A stretch of 64,000 bases of DNA. It comes from Macrostomum hystrix. Taxonomy: Eukaryota > Platyhelminthes > Macrostomidae. Positions 11,204 to 21,654 of this stretch are shown here, piece after piece. Made by a program: the position numbers and the translations under genes. Location of the stretch: contig CATNEN010000039.1 in assembly GCA_950097015.1 (NCBI GenBank), positions 2,619,001 to 2,683,000 of the forward strand, written 5' to 3'. Below the pieces are notes generated by a model. That model was not told the DNA's origin. It worked only from the letters and a program-made list of their open reading frames with translations, and did not search any database. How positions within the stretch are numbered: position 1 is the first letter of the stretch; each line of letters opens with the position of its first letter.

Positions 11204-12440
11204 AAAAGCTCTCTGCCCTTTGGCTGTGCAACTTATTTCTACTTATAGTAGGCAGATTTTGAGAAACTCAAACAAAGCTGGATGCTCTGTTGCATTTTTT
11301 TCTTCGTTAACTAGGTTAACAAAGTTTTAGTGTTTATATTTTTGCTGGTGATAAATTAGAAAACAAAGTGTAAAAATAACTAACAACAGAATATAACCAC
11401 TTCTGACTTCCTTTTTTACTCCCCTGTGTCCCAAGAAATCCGTCTGCCTCTGCGGCTTTTTAACAAAACCCAGTAGCCTCTTTGAAAATCCCTTTGATTT
11501 CTAAGAAATCATACGATTTCTAAGATATTCGATGGCCTAGATAAAAAGCCCGTGACACTGCCCACATGACCCCGTTGTCTTAAAAAAGCGATAAAAAATC
11601 CCATTGCTTTTATAAGGATTCGCACGGTTTCTAAGATGACCGATAGCCTCGCTTAAAAATCTCAGTTTCTAAGAAATCCCACAGTTTCTAAGAAATAACA
11701 ATTTCTGAGAAATCCCACAATTTCTAATAAATCCCACAATTTCTAACAAATCTCCAAATTTCTAAGAAATCCGAAGTCTGTCTAGAAAAATCCCAGTGAC
11801 TCTAAGAAATCCCACAGTTTTTAAGTAATCCGATAGCCCTCTTAAAAAATACCCCGCCTTTCTAAGAAATCAGATATTCTTCAGGCCACAAGCCAGACAA
11901 GCCAGCCCGAAAATAAATATCTCACTGCATTCCCAGGATTCTAGTTGCACTAGTTGGCCAATTAGGCTAAGCGATCGCGCCTCCAATTCCGATCGAATCC
12001 CTCTGCGCCTTTAATCCTCTCTGCACTGAGGCACTGCAGGAATTCCGCTGCCTGCACCTCGGGAACGCGAGAGGCCGCAGCTGGTGCGGATGCCTTCCGC
12101 GCTCTCCGCGTCTCTTCTGCCCCCCCGGAGAAGCAAGTTGATAGCAGGGGGAGAACTGGATGGCCAACCCTCACCCGGCACGCTCATAGCCGATCCCAAA
12201 AGCCCTCCCCCAGCTTCCACCCGCTTCCCCTCATCAGCCACAGCGCGCGCGTACAGGCAGGGGACAGAGGGGATGACAGGAGGGGAAAGGAAAGGACGCA
12301 CACAGCAGAGGGAGCGGGTTGTATGGCGGCGGTGCATCGGAGGGCAGTTTCGTCCCTGCGTGAAAGTTTTTAACAAGGCCAACGCAGCAACGCCTCGGCT
12401 TGCTGAGCAGGATTTGTGAGCTGAGTCCCAGAGTCCAAGC
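11204..12440. repeat. Intergenic region with degenerate TTTCTAAGAAATCCCACA repeats
   Basis: About 11455-11880 carries imperfect copies of a 17-20 bp unit built around TTTCTAAGAAATCC, most regular at 11660-11800. AATAAA at about 11911 could end the IQCH transcript. 11960-12440 is GC-rich without a supported gene and probably holds the 5' region of the ENT4-like gene. Confidence 0.6.
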
Positions 12441-15400
12441 ATGGATCCCGCAATGTACACGTCAATCAGCCTGAACGATGACGCCGCTATTGAACGTCGT
12501 CAGCAGACAAGGTCACTCACTGGCGGCTCGTCGTCGATTCGTCGACCGGACAGCTTGGCGATGCCGCGAGCAGCCGCAGCGATGGCGGCGACCCAGGAAG
12601 AAGCTGACGAAGCTGAGGAGGCCGATGAGCAGCTGCGCAGACATCGGCACCGGGAGCTGGACGATGACGCGGACTCAGACAGTCCTCGGGGAGCTCCCGG
12701 CGAGCTGCAGGACCGCTACCACCTGGTCTACCTGTCCATGGTCCTGGCAGGCATTGGCTTCCTGCTGCCCTACAACAGCTTCGTGAACGCGGTGGACTTT
12801 TATCAGCAGCGATTCGACAGCCACCTGATTGTGTTTGACATCAGCATGACGTACATCAGCGTGATGCTGCTCAGTGTGCTGCTCACCAACATGCTGGTGA
12901 ACCGAGTCCACCTGCGCTGGCGAATCACCTTCGGCTACATGCTGTCTATTGTGCTGCTATTCCTGACCACCTTCTTTGACATCATCCTGAATGTCTTCCC
13001 CGCCGACTGGTCGTACCGCCTGACCCTCATGAGCGCTGGGGTGGTGTCGCTCGGATGCACAAGTGAGCAGCATGGATTTTATCTGAGAATTCTCTCATTC
13101 GGAATCTCACATCAATCTCACCTAAGAAATCCGAAATCTCACTGGCGATCCCCTTTTCCAATCATCGTCCCGACAGTCCAGCAGTCGAGCTTCTACGGCT
13201 ACGCCTCGCTGCTGCCTCGCCGCTACACCCAGGCGGTGATGCTGGGCGAGAGCTGCGCCGGCTTCATCGTGTCGATGAACCGCATCGTGACGAAGAGTGC
13301 CGTGACTGCGGCGACGCCCAGCACGGCCCTGTTCTTCATCATGTCCAGCTGCATGCTGCTGCTGTGCCTGCTGACCTTCACGCTGGCCGTCAAGTCGCAG
13401 TTTGTTCGCCAATTTATTCGACCGACGCGACAGTCGGCCACGCCGGTGGCGACAGACGAGGACGAAGTTCTTCAAGGATCTCAACAATCGCGGCTGGCGT
13501 CAGACTGGGAGCAGGAGAACCCGGCCTTCCAGCCCGAGATGATGGACCTCGGCGACATGGAAGCTGACGAAGCTGCGGCTGAAGCTGGATCAGATCAAGC
13601 ACAGCGGGGCAGTGTGCTGGCTGACAATGTGCCAGTAACTGCAGTCAGGCAACAGCAGCAGCAGTGGCAGCATCGGACTCACCAGCTCGTAGAAAGTGAG
13701 TAGATAATGAGAGAATTGATCTTGAAAATATTTGAACTCCTCTGATCAGATCTCATTAATCATCATTGAGCTTCATTGTTCCAAATAATATAAAAGCTGG
13801 AGCCAGTCAAAATTTAGAAATGAGGCAAAACTGAGGATACAACGTCCTCACACTCTGCACCGGTCACCCGTTTGCTACAAAAGATATTGTCATTACTTAC
13901 GACAACCATCCCGCTTCGTTCAGCAGCTACCTCATTCGATTCAATAAACTTTTCAACACTCTTTTATACAACAATCCCACTCCTTTTAAATCCCTTTAAC
14001 CACTAGCCCTCTCGGGTCAACAACCACCTCACCCCATTCAACAACCACCCACTCCTTTTACAAGCCACCTCACTCCATTCAACAACCACCCACTCCTTCT
14101 ACCAACCACCTCACTCCATTACCAACCACCTCACTCCATTACCAACCACCTCACTCCATTACCAACCACCTCACTCCATTCAACAACCACCCCACTCCTT
14201 CTACCAACCACCTCACTCCATTCAACAACCACCCAAGCTAAATAAAACAGCTAAAATGGTAGCCTAAGAGCTCAACCCACCAACTCATCATCATCGCTGA
14301 GCAGCCGGACTGCAGCTCCGTATTAGCGTGGCCCACAGCATCTGGCTGTACATGGCCGCCATCGCCATCTGCTACCTCGTCAGCCTGAGCCTATTTCCCG
14401 GCATCGAGTCTGAGATCCCGTCATGCCGGCTACGCGACTGGATGCCAGTGCTGCTCATGGCGGTGTTCAACGGCAGCGATCTGGTCGGCAAGCTGCTGGC
14501 CGCGTTCCCGATCGCGTGGCGCGGCGGCCCCCTGCTGGCGTGCTCCCTGTTCCGCGCTTGCCTCGTGCCGCTGTTCATGAGCAGCGCCAGCCCGCGCCAG
14601 AAGCCGCACATCAGCAGCGAGTCCTGGGCCTGCTTTGTCACCGCCCTGCTCGGCGCCAGCAACGGGTACTTCGGCAGCCTGCCGATGATCAACGCGCCGA
14701 AGATGGTGCAGAGCTCACACCGGGAGATCGCAGGTGAGCTTTTATTTACGGAGCAAAGACAGCTCGCGTGGACAGGAAATGCATCAGGGCGGAGGCACTG
14801 GCGAAATTTCTGAAGCCCAGAAATCTACAACAGCACCGACAACTCATTAGCATATAGACAGGCAAAAAGCTAACGAATGGACAGGATGCGCACAGTCGGT
14901 CAGGATGCTCTCGAAGAAATTTGAGAGGCTCGTAGGCTACCTAAAATGCTATGGTTTTCACTTTTTCTCTGCAAAAATTAGGATACTTAGGGATGGTTGC
15001 TCAAGTAACAAAGACAGATCTATAGCTATTTGATATTAGATACTTAATATTTGATGCTATTTGATACAACACATTTACCAGTCCAGTCTACCATAACCCT
15101 ACTACCAGTCACAACTACCCCACTCCAAAACAGAACCACCTCACTCCATGCAACAACCACCTCACTCCCTACCCCAACCACCCCACTCCTTTTCGCAACG
15201 CCCTCACTCCCAGGCAGGACCACCTCACTCCCTACAACAACCACCTTACTCCCTGTCATAACCACCCACTCCCTTTCGCAACGTCCTCACTCCCAGGCAG
15301 GACCACCTCACTCCCTGCAACAACCACATCATTTACTGCAACAACCACCTCACTCCTTGCAACAACAACCACACTCCTTGCAGCAACCACCTCACTCCCT

Positions 15401-15592
15401 GCAACAACCACCTCCACTCCCTTTACCCACATGACAGGCAACCTCATGACCTTGAGCTACAGTGTGGGCCTCACCGCGGGCAGCGGGCTCTCCTATTGGC
15501 TGGACGATCTTCTGGGCCCGATACCGGCCAAGCTGCAGCCGTGGCAGTATGCGTGCGGAGATTATAATGTCAGTCACGTGATCGGTCACTGA
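12441..15592 (+). CDS. Equilibrative nucleoside transporter, ENT4/PMAT-like (SLC29A4 family)
   Basis: A multi-pass membrane transporter of nucleosides and/or organic cations is inferred. Exons 12441-13062, 13177-13695, 14305-14733 and 15438-15592 join in phase to 574 residues. An acidic N-terminus precedes TM1 with GIGFLLPYNSFV, the ENT signature. Exon 2 begins with QQSSFYGYASLLPRRYTQAV and GESCAG, very close to the ENT4 pattern. Exon 3 has the LFPGIESEIPSC motif and GASNGYF. Exon 4 supplies the last span (NLMTLSYSVGLTAGSGLSY) and ends at TGA 15590-15592. About ten membrane segments can be recognised, the family norm being eleven. ENT4 proteins move monoamines and adenosine in vertebrates; the substrate here is not readable from sequence. 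Introns 2 and 3 hold related minisatellites. Confidence 0.88.
14019..14235 (+). repeat. Minisatellite in ENT4-like intron 2 (ACCACCTCACTCC motif)
   Basis: Imperfect units of about 20-21 bp around AACAACCACCTCACTCCATT, with a run of four near-identical shortened units at about 14101-14175. It is wholly intronic. Confidence 0.8.
15080..15425 (+). repeat. Minisatellite in ENT4-like intron 3 sharing the ACCACCTCACTCC motif
   Basis: Units of about 20-21 bp (CAACAACCACCTCACTCC with variable joints), some interleaved with TTTCGCAACG and CCCAGGCAGGACC variants that recur at 15195 and 15275. The core is the same as in intron 2. It ends 12 bases before the exon 4 acceptor. Confidence 0.8.
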
Positions 15593-16030
15593 TCGATTTC
15601 TCGCACATCTGTTTTTATTTCTGTACAGTTTTTTAATACAAAATTTTGTTGTAAATGAATATGTAAATTTTTATCTGATTCCATTCAGAAATTCAAATTC
15701 CTTATTTTAAAATCTGTTTCAAATTTTCAACTTTGCAATCAAATTTGTTTTCTTAGACCTAAAAAATGTCTGAGCTGTGGGAACTTTAAAAGCATGAATG
15801 ACACTGGAGAATTTCTAATTGGTTCTTCATCATCATCAATTGGCATTGCTAGTACAGACTCAAATAGTCAGATAATTAAAATTTTACAAAAAAATTGCTC
15901 AGAAATGTTCTCATATTCATGGTTGTCGTTCACTGCATACCGTCCATTTAGTGTCGCAATGTTTTTTTCACGGACTTTATTTGAACTTTCACTGGTGCAT
16001 AGTTTGCCAGGAATTAGATCACATCTTTTA
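15593..16030. other. AT-rich stretch downstream of the ENT4-like gene
   Basis: Probably 3' untranslated and intergenic DNA. No canonical AATAAA close to the stop; AATACA at about 15636 is a possible variant signal. The 80-codon frame at 15794-16036 runs into the satellite and shows no recognisable domain. Confidence 0.4.
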
Positions 16031-19000
16031 GTTTGACAGGATTTGGTTTGACAGGATTTAGAATGACAGGATTTAGTATGACAGGATTTAGTATGACAGG
16101 ATGACAGGATTTAGTATGACAGGATTTAGTATGACAGGATTTAGTATGACAGGATTTAGTTTGACAGGATTTGGTTTGACAGGATTTAGTATGACAGGAT
16201 TTAGTATGACAGGATTTAGTTTGACAGGATTTAGTATGACAGGATTTAGTTTGACAGGATTTAGTTTGACAGGATTTAGTATGACAGGATTTAGTATGAC
16301 AGGATTTAGTATGACAGGATTTGGTTTGACAGGATTTAGTTTGACAGGATTTAGTTTGACAGGATTTAGTTTGACAGGATCTAGTATGACAGGATTTTGT
16401 TTGACAGGATTTAGTTTGACAGGATTTAGTATGACAGGATTTAGTATGACAGGATGACAGGATTTAGATTGACAGGATTTAGTATGACAGGATTTAGATT
16501 GACAGGATTTAGATTGACAGGATTTAGATTGACAGGATTTAGATTGACTGGATTTAGTTTGACAGGATTTAGATTGACAGGATTTAGATTGACAGGATTT
16601 AGATTGACAGGATTTAGATTGACAGGATTTAGTTTGACAGGATTTAGTTTGACAGGATTTAGTATGACAGGATTTAGTATGACAGGATTTAGTTTGACAG
16701 GATGACAGGATTTAGATTGACAGGATTTAGTATGACAGGATTTAGTATGACAGGATTTAGATTGACAGGATTTAGATTGACAGGATTTAGATTGACTGGA
16801 TTTAGTATGACAGGATTTAGATTGGCAGGATTTAGATTGACAGGATTTGGTTTGACAGGATTTAGTATGACAGGATTTAGTATGACAGGATTTAGTTTGA
16901 CAGGATTTAGTATGACAGGATTTAGTTTGACAGGATTTAGTTTGACAGGATTTAGTATGACAGGATTTAGTATGACAGGATTTAGTATGACAGGATTTGG
17001 TTTGACAGGATTTAGTTTGACAGGATTTAGTTTGACAGGATTTAGTTTGACAGGATCTAGTATGACAGGATTTTGTTTGACAGGATTTAGTTTGACAGGA
17101 TTTAGTATGACAGGATTTAGTATGACAGGATGACAGGATTTAGATTGACAGGATTTAGTATGACAGGATTTAGATTGACAGGATTTAGATTGACAGGATT
17201 TAGATTGACAGGATTTAGATTGACTGGATTTAGTTTGACAGGATTTAGATTGACAGGATTTAGATTGACAGGATTTAGATTGACAGGATTTAGATTGACA
17301 GGATTTAGTTTGACAGGATTTAGTTTGACAGGATTTAGTATGACAGGATTTAGTATGACAGGATTTAGTTTGACAGGATGACAGGATTTAGATTGACAGG
17401 ATTTAGTATGACAGGATTTAGTATGACAGGATTTAGATTGACAGGATTTAGATTGACAGGATTTAGATTGACTGGATTTAGTATGACAGGATTTAGATTG
17501 GCAGGATTTAGATTGACAGGATTTAGATTGACAGGATTTAGATTGACAGGATTTAGATTGACAGGATTTAGATTGACAGGATTTAGATTCACAGGATTTA
17601 GTTTGACAGGATTTAGTTTGACAGGATTTAGTATGACAGGATTTAGATTGACAGGATTTAATATGACAGGATTTAGCATGACAGGATTTAGTTTGACAGG
17701 ATTTAGTATGACAGGATTTAGTTTGACAGGATTTAGTATGACAGGATTTAGTATGACAGGATTTAGTTTGACAGGATTTAGTATGCCAGGATTTAGTATG
17801 ACAGGATGATAGGATTTAGTATGACAGGATTTAGTATGACAGGATTTAGTATGACAGGATTTATATTGACAGGGTTTAGTTTGACAGGATTTGGTTGGAC
17901 AGGATTTGTTTTGACAGGATTTGGTATGACAGGATTTAGTTTGACAGGATTTAGTATGACAGGATTTACTCGTAGTATGAGAGTATTTAGTATGACAGGA
18001 TTTAGTATGACAGGATTTAGTATGACAGGGTTTAGTTTGACAGGATTTGGTTGGACAGGATTTGGTTTGACAGGATTTAGTATGACAGGATTTAGTATGA
18101 CAGGATTTAGTATGACAGGATTTAGTATGACAGGATTTAGTATGACAGGATTTAGTATGACAGGATTTAGTATGACAGGATTTAGTATGACAGGATTTAG
18201 TTTGACAGGATTTAGTATGACAGGATTTAGTTTGACAGGATTTAGTATGACAGGATTTAGTATGACAGGATTTAGATTGACAGGATTTAATATGACAGGA
18301 TTTAGCATGACAGGATTTAGTTTGACAGGATTTAGTATGACAGGATTTAGTTTGACAGGATTTAGTATGACAGGATTTAGTATGACAGGATTTAGTTTGA
18401 CAGGATTTAGTATGCCAGGATTTAGTATGACAGGATGATAGGATTTAGTATGACAGGATTTAGTATGACAGGATTTAGTATGACAGGATTTATATTGACA
18501 GGGTTTAGTTTGACAGGATTTGGTTGGACAGGATTTGGTTTGACAGGATTTAGTATGACAGGATTTAGTATGACAGGATTTAGTATGACAGGATTTAGTA
18601 TGACAGGATTTAGTATGACAGGATTTAGTATGACAGGATTTAGTATGACAGGATTTAGTATGACAGGATTTAGTTTGACAGGATTTAGTATGACAGGATT
18701 TAGTTTGACAGGATTTAGTATGACAGGATTTAGTATGACAGGATTTAGATTGACAGGATTTAATATGACAGGATTTAGCATGACAGGATTTAGTTTGACA
18801 GGATTTAGTATGACAGGATTTAGTTTGACAGGATTTAGTATGACAGGATTTAGTATGACAGGATTTAGTTTGACAGGATTTAGTATGCCAGGATTTAGTA
18901 TGACAGGATGATAGGATTTAGTATGACAGGATTTAGTATGACAGGATTTAGTATGACAGGATTTAGTATGACAGGGTTTAGTTTGACAGGATTTGGTTGG

Positions 19001-19912
19001 ACAGGATTTGGTTTGACAGGATTTAGTATGACAGGATTTAGTATGACAGGATTTAGTATGACAGGATTTAGTATGACAGGATTTAGTATGACAGGGTTTA
19101 GTTTGACAGGATTTAGTTTGACAGGATTTAGTATGACAGGATTTAGTATGACAGGATTTAGTATGACAGGATTTAGTATGACAGGATTTAGTATGACAGG
19201 ATTTAGTATGACAGGGTTTAGTTTGACAGGATTTGGTTGGACAGGATTTGGTTTGACAGGATTTAGTATGACAGGATTTAGTATGACAGGATTTAGTATG
19301 ACAGGATTTAGTATGACAGGATTTAGTATGACAGGATTTAGTATGACAGGATTTAGTATGACAGGATTTAGTATGACAGGATTTAGTATGACAGGATTTA
19401 GTTTGACAGGATTTAGTATGACAGGATTTAGTTTGACAGGATTTAGTATGACAGGATTTAGTTTGACAGGATTTAGTATGACAGGATTTAGTATGACAGG
19501 ATTTAGTATGACAGGATTTAGTATGACAGGATTTAGTATGACAGGATTTAGTATGACAGGATTTAGTTTGACAGGATTTAGTATGACAGGATTTAGTTTG
19601 ACAGGATTTAGTATGACAGGATTTAGTATGACAGGATTTAGTATGACAGGGTTTAGTTTGACAGGATTTGGTTGGACAGGATTTGGTTTGACAGGATTTA
19701 GTATGACAGGATTTAGTATGACAGGATTTAGTATGACAGGATTTAGTATGACAGGATTTAGTTTGACAGGATTTAGTATGGCAGGATTTAGTATGACAGG
19801 ATTTATTTTGACAGGATTTAGTATGACAGGATTTAGTATGACAGGATTTAGTATGACAGGATTTAGTATGACAGGATTTAGTATGACAGGATTTAGTATG
19901 ACAGGATTTAGG
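16031..19912 (+). repeat. 15-bp satellite array (TGACAGGATTTAGTA)
   Basis: Roughly 258 tandem copies of a 15-bp unit, about 3.9 kb. Unit variants differ mostly at two positions (AGTATG, AGTTTG, AGATTG, GGTTTG). Rare shortened joints (ACAGGATGACAGG, ACAGGATGATAGG) at about 16096, 16452, 16700, 17128, 17376, 17804, 18433 and 18906 mark a higher-order structure. A 676-bp block recurs (16452 to 17128, 16700 to 17376) and a 473-bp block recurs near 18433-18906. Because 15 is a multiple of three, long open frames run on both strands (MTGFS-type on plus, LNPVI-type on minus). These are artefacts of repetition, not genes. Confidence 0.97.
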
Positions 19913-20168
19913 TTAGTTTCAATGTAGAGACTTATTGACTAATAGTTTTACTAGGAGCTTTCAGTGTTGTGTGCGTTAAAAAATGGATAAGTCAAAAAAA
20001 ACATTTTCTGCATTCGTCAAAGAAGTGGACTTAAATATTTTTAATCTGTGTGTTCTATCCCGATATATATATTTTATTTGCCTCAAAAATTTGACTCAGA
20101 AGTTTCAGGCCCTCCAATGTCAAGAGACCCACAGAATTTCGAGAATATGCAACGAGATGCTTAGCTAT
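19913..20168. other. Spacer between the 15-bp and 24-bp arrays
   Basis: About 256 bases of AT-rich unique DNA. No gene is supported; the 75-codon frame at 19983-20210 runs into the next array. Confidence 0.5.
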
Positions 20169-21375
20169 TTGATTGGTAGCTACTTGTGTAGCCTGATAGG
20201 TAGCTACTAGTGTAGCCTGATAGGTAGCTACTAGTGTAGCCTGATAGGTAGCTACTTGTGCAGCCTGATAGGTAGCTACTAGTGTAGCCTGATAGGTAGC
20301 TACTAGTGTAGCCTGATAGGTAGCTACTAGTGTAGCCTGATAGGTAGCTACTAGTGTAGCCTGATAGGTAGCTACTAGTGTAGCCTGATAGGTAGCTACT
20401 AGTGTAGCCTGATAGGTAGCTACTAGTGTAGCCTGATAGGTAGCTACTTGTGCAGCCTGATAGGTAGCTACTAGTGTAGCCTGATAGGTAGCTACTAGTG
20501 TAGCCTGATAGGTAGCTACTAGTGTAGCCTGATAGGTAGCTACTTGTGCAGCCTGATAGGTAGCTACTTGTGCAGCCTGATAGGTAGCTACTAGTGTAGC
20601 CTGATAGGTAGCTACTTGTGTAGCCTGATAGGTAGCTACTAGTGTAGCCTGATAGGTAGCTACTAGTGTAGCCTGATAGGTAGCTACTTGTGTAGCCTGA
20701 TAGGTAGCTACTTGTGTAGCCTGATAGGTAGCTACTAGTGTAGCCTGATAGGTAGCTACTTGTGCAGCCTGATAGGTAGCTACTTGTGCAGCCTGATAGG
20801 TAGCTACTAGTGTAGCCTGATAGGTAGCTACTTGTGTAGCCTGATAGGTAGCTACTAGTGTAGCCTGATAGGTAGCTACTTGTGTAGCCTGATAGGTAGC
20901 TACTAGTGTAGCCTGATAGGTAGCTACTTGTGCAGCCTGATAGGTAGCTACTAGTGCAGCCTGATAGGTAGCTACTAGTGTAGCCTGATAGGTAGCTACT
21001 AGTGTAGCCTGATAGGTAGCTACTTGTGTAGCCTGATAGGTAGCTACTAGTGCAGCCTGATAGGTAGCTACTAGTGTAGCCTGATAGGTAGCTACTAGTG
21101 TAGCCTGATAGGTAGCTACTAGTGTTGCTTGATAGGTAGCTACTAGTGTTGCTTGATAGGTAGCTACTAGTGTAGCCTGATAGGTAGCTACTAGTGTAGC
21201 CTGATAGGTAGCTACTAGTGTTGCCTGATAGGTAGCTACTAGTGTAGCCTGATAGGTAGCTACTTGTGTAGCCTGATAGGTAGCTACTAGTGTTGCTTGA
21301 TAGGTAGCTACTAGTGTTGCTTGATAGGTAGCTACTAGTGTTGCTTGATAGGTAGCTACTAGTGTTGCTTGATAG
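20169..21375 (+). repeat. 24-bp satellite array (GATAGGTAGCTACTAGTGTAGCCT)
   Basis: About 50 head-to-tail copies. The unit contains the self-complementary GTAGCTAC. Variation is confined to a few sites: CTAGTG or CTTGTG, and GTAGCCT, GCAGCCT or GTTGCTT. GTTGCTT units cluster at the right end (21121-21375), which suggests local homogenisation. Confidence 0.96.
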
Positions 21376-21553
21376 GAGAGGCTGTGGTGTGTGAGGAGAG
21401 GCTGTGGTGTGTGAGGAGAGGCTGTGGTGTGTGAGGAGAGGCTGTGGTGTGTGAGGAGAGGCTGTGGTGTGTGAGGAGAGGCTGTGGTGTGTGAGGAGAG
21501 GCTGTGGTGTGTGAGGAGAGGCTGTGGTGTTTGAGGAGAGGCTGTGGTGTTGA
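21376..21553 (+). repeat. 20-bp array (GAGGAGAGGCTGTGGTGTGT) abutting the 24-bp array
   Basis: About nine near-identical units follow the 24-bp satellite with no spacer. The array ends about 100 bases from the polycystin stop codon, so it may lie in that gene's 3' untranslated region (gene on minus). Confidence 0.93.
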
Positions 21554-21654
21554 TGCAGTCATTATTCCAATAGAGAAGAATCGTGGCTCAGTGGTCAGCC
21601 AAAAAGTCCTTAATAGTATCTGCTTCTCTGTCAGACTATCGCTGTTCAGAATTT

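Noticed and set aside
11455..11880. Heat-shock element cluster
   Set aside because: TTCTAAGAA resembles TTCnnGAA but has a three-base spacer, and the units behave as a degenerate tandem repeat downstream of a gene rather than a promoter array.
15794..16036. 80-codon frame downstream of the ENT4-like gene
   Set aside because: AT-rich, no recognisable domain, and it runs into the satellite edge.
16101..19927. Long plus- and minus-strand open frames across the 15-bp array
   Set aside because: They are pure pentapeptide repeats caused by a unit length divisible by three and are interrupted only where a unit is shortened; no unique sequence, splice or domain context.
16031..21553. CRISPR array
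   Set aside because: Units are head to tail with no unique spacers and the DNA is eukaryotic.
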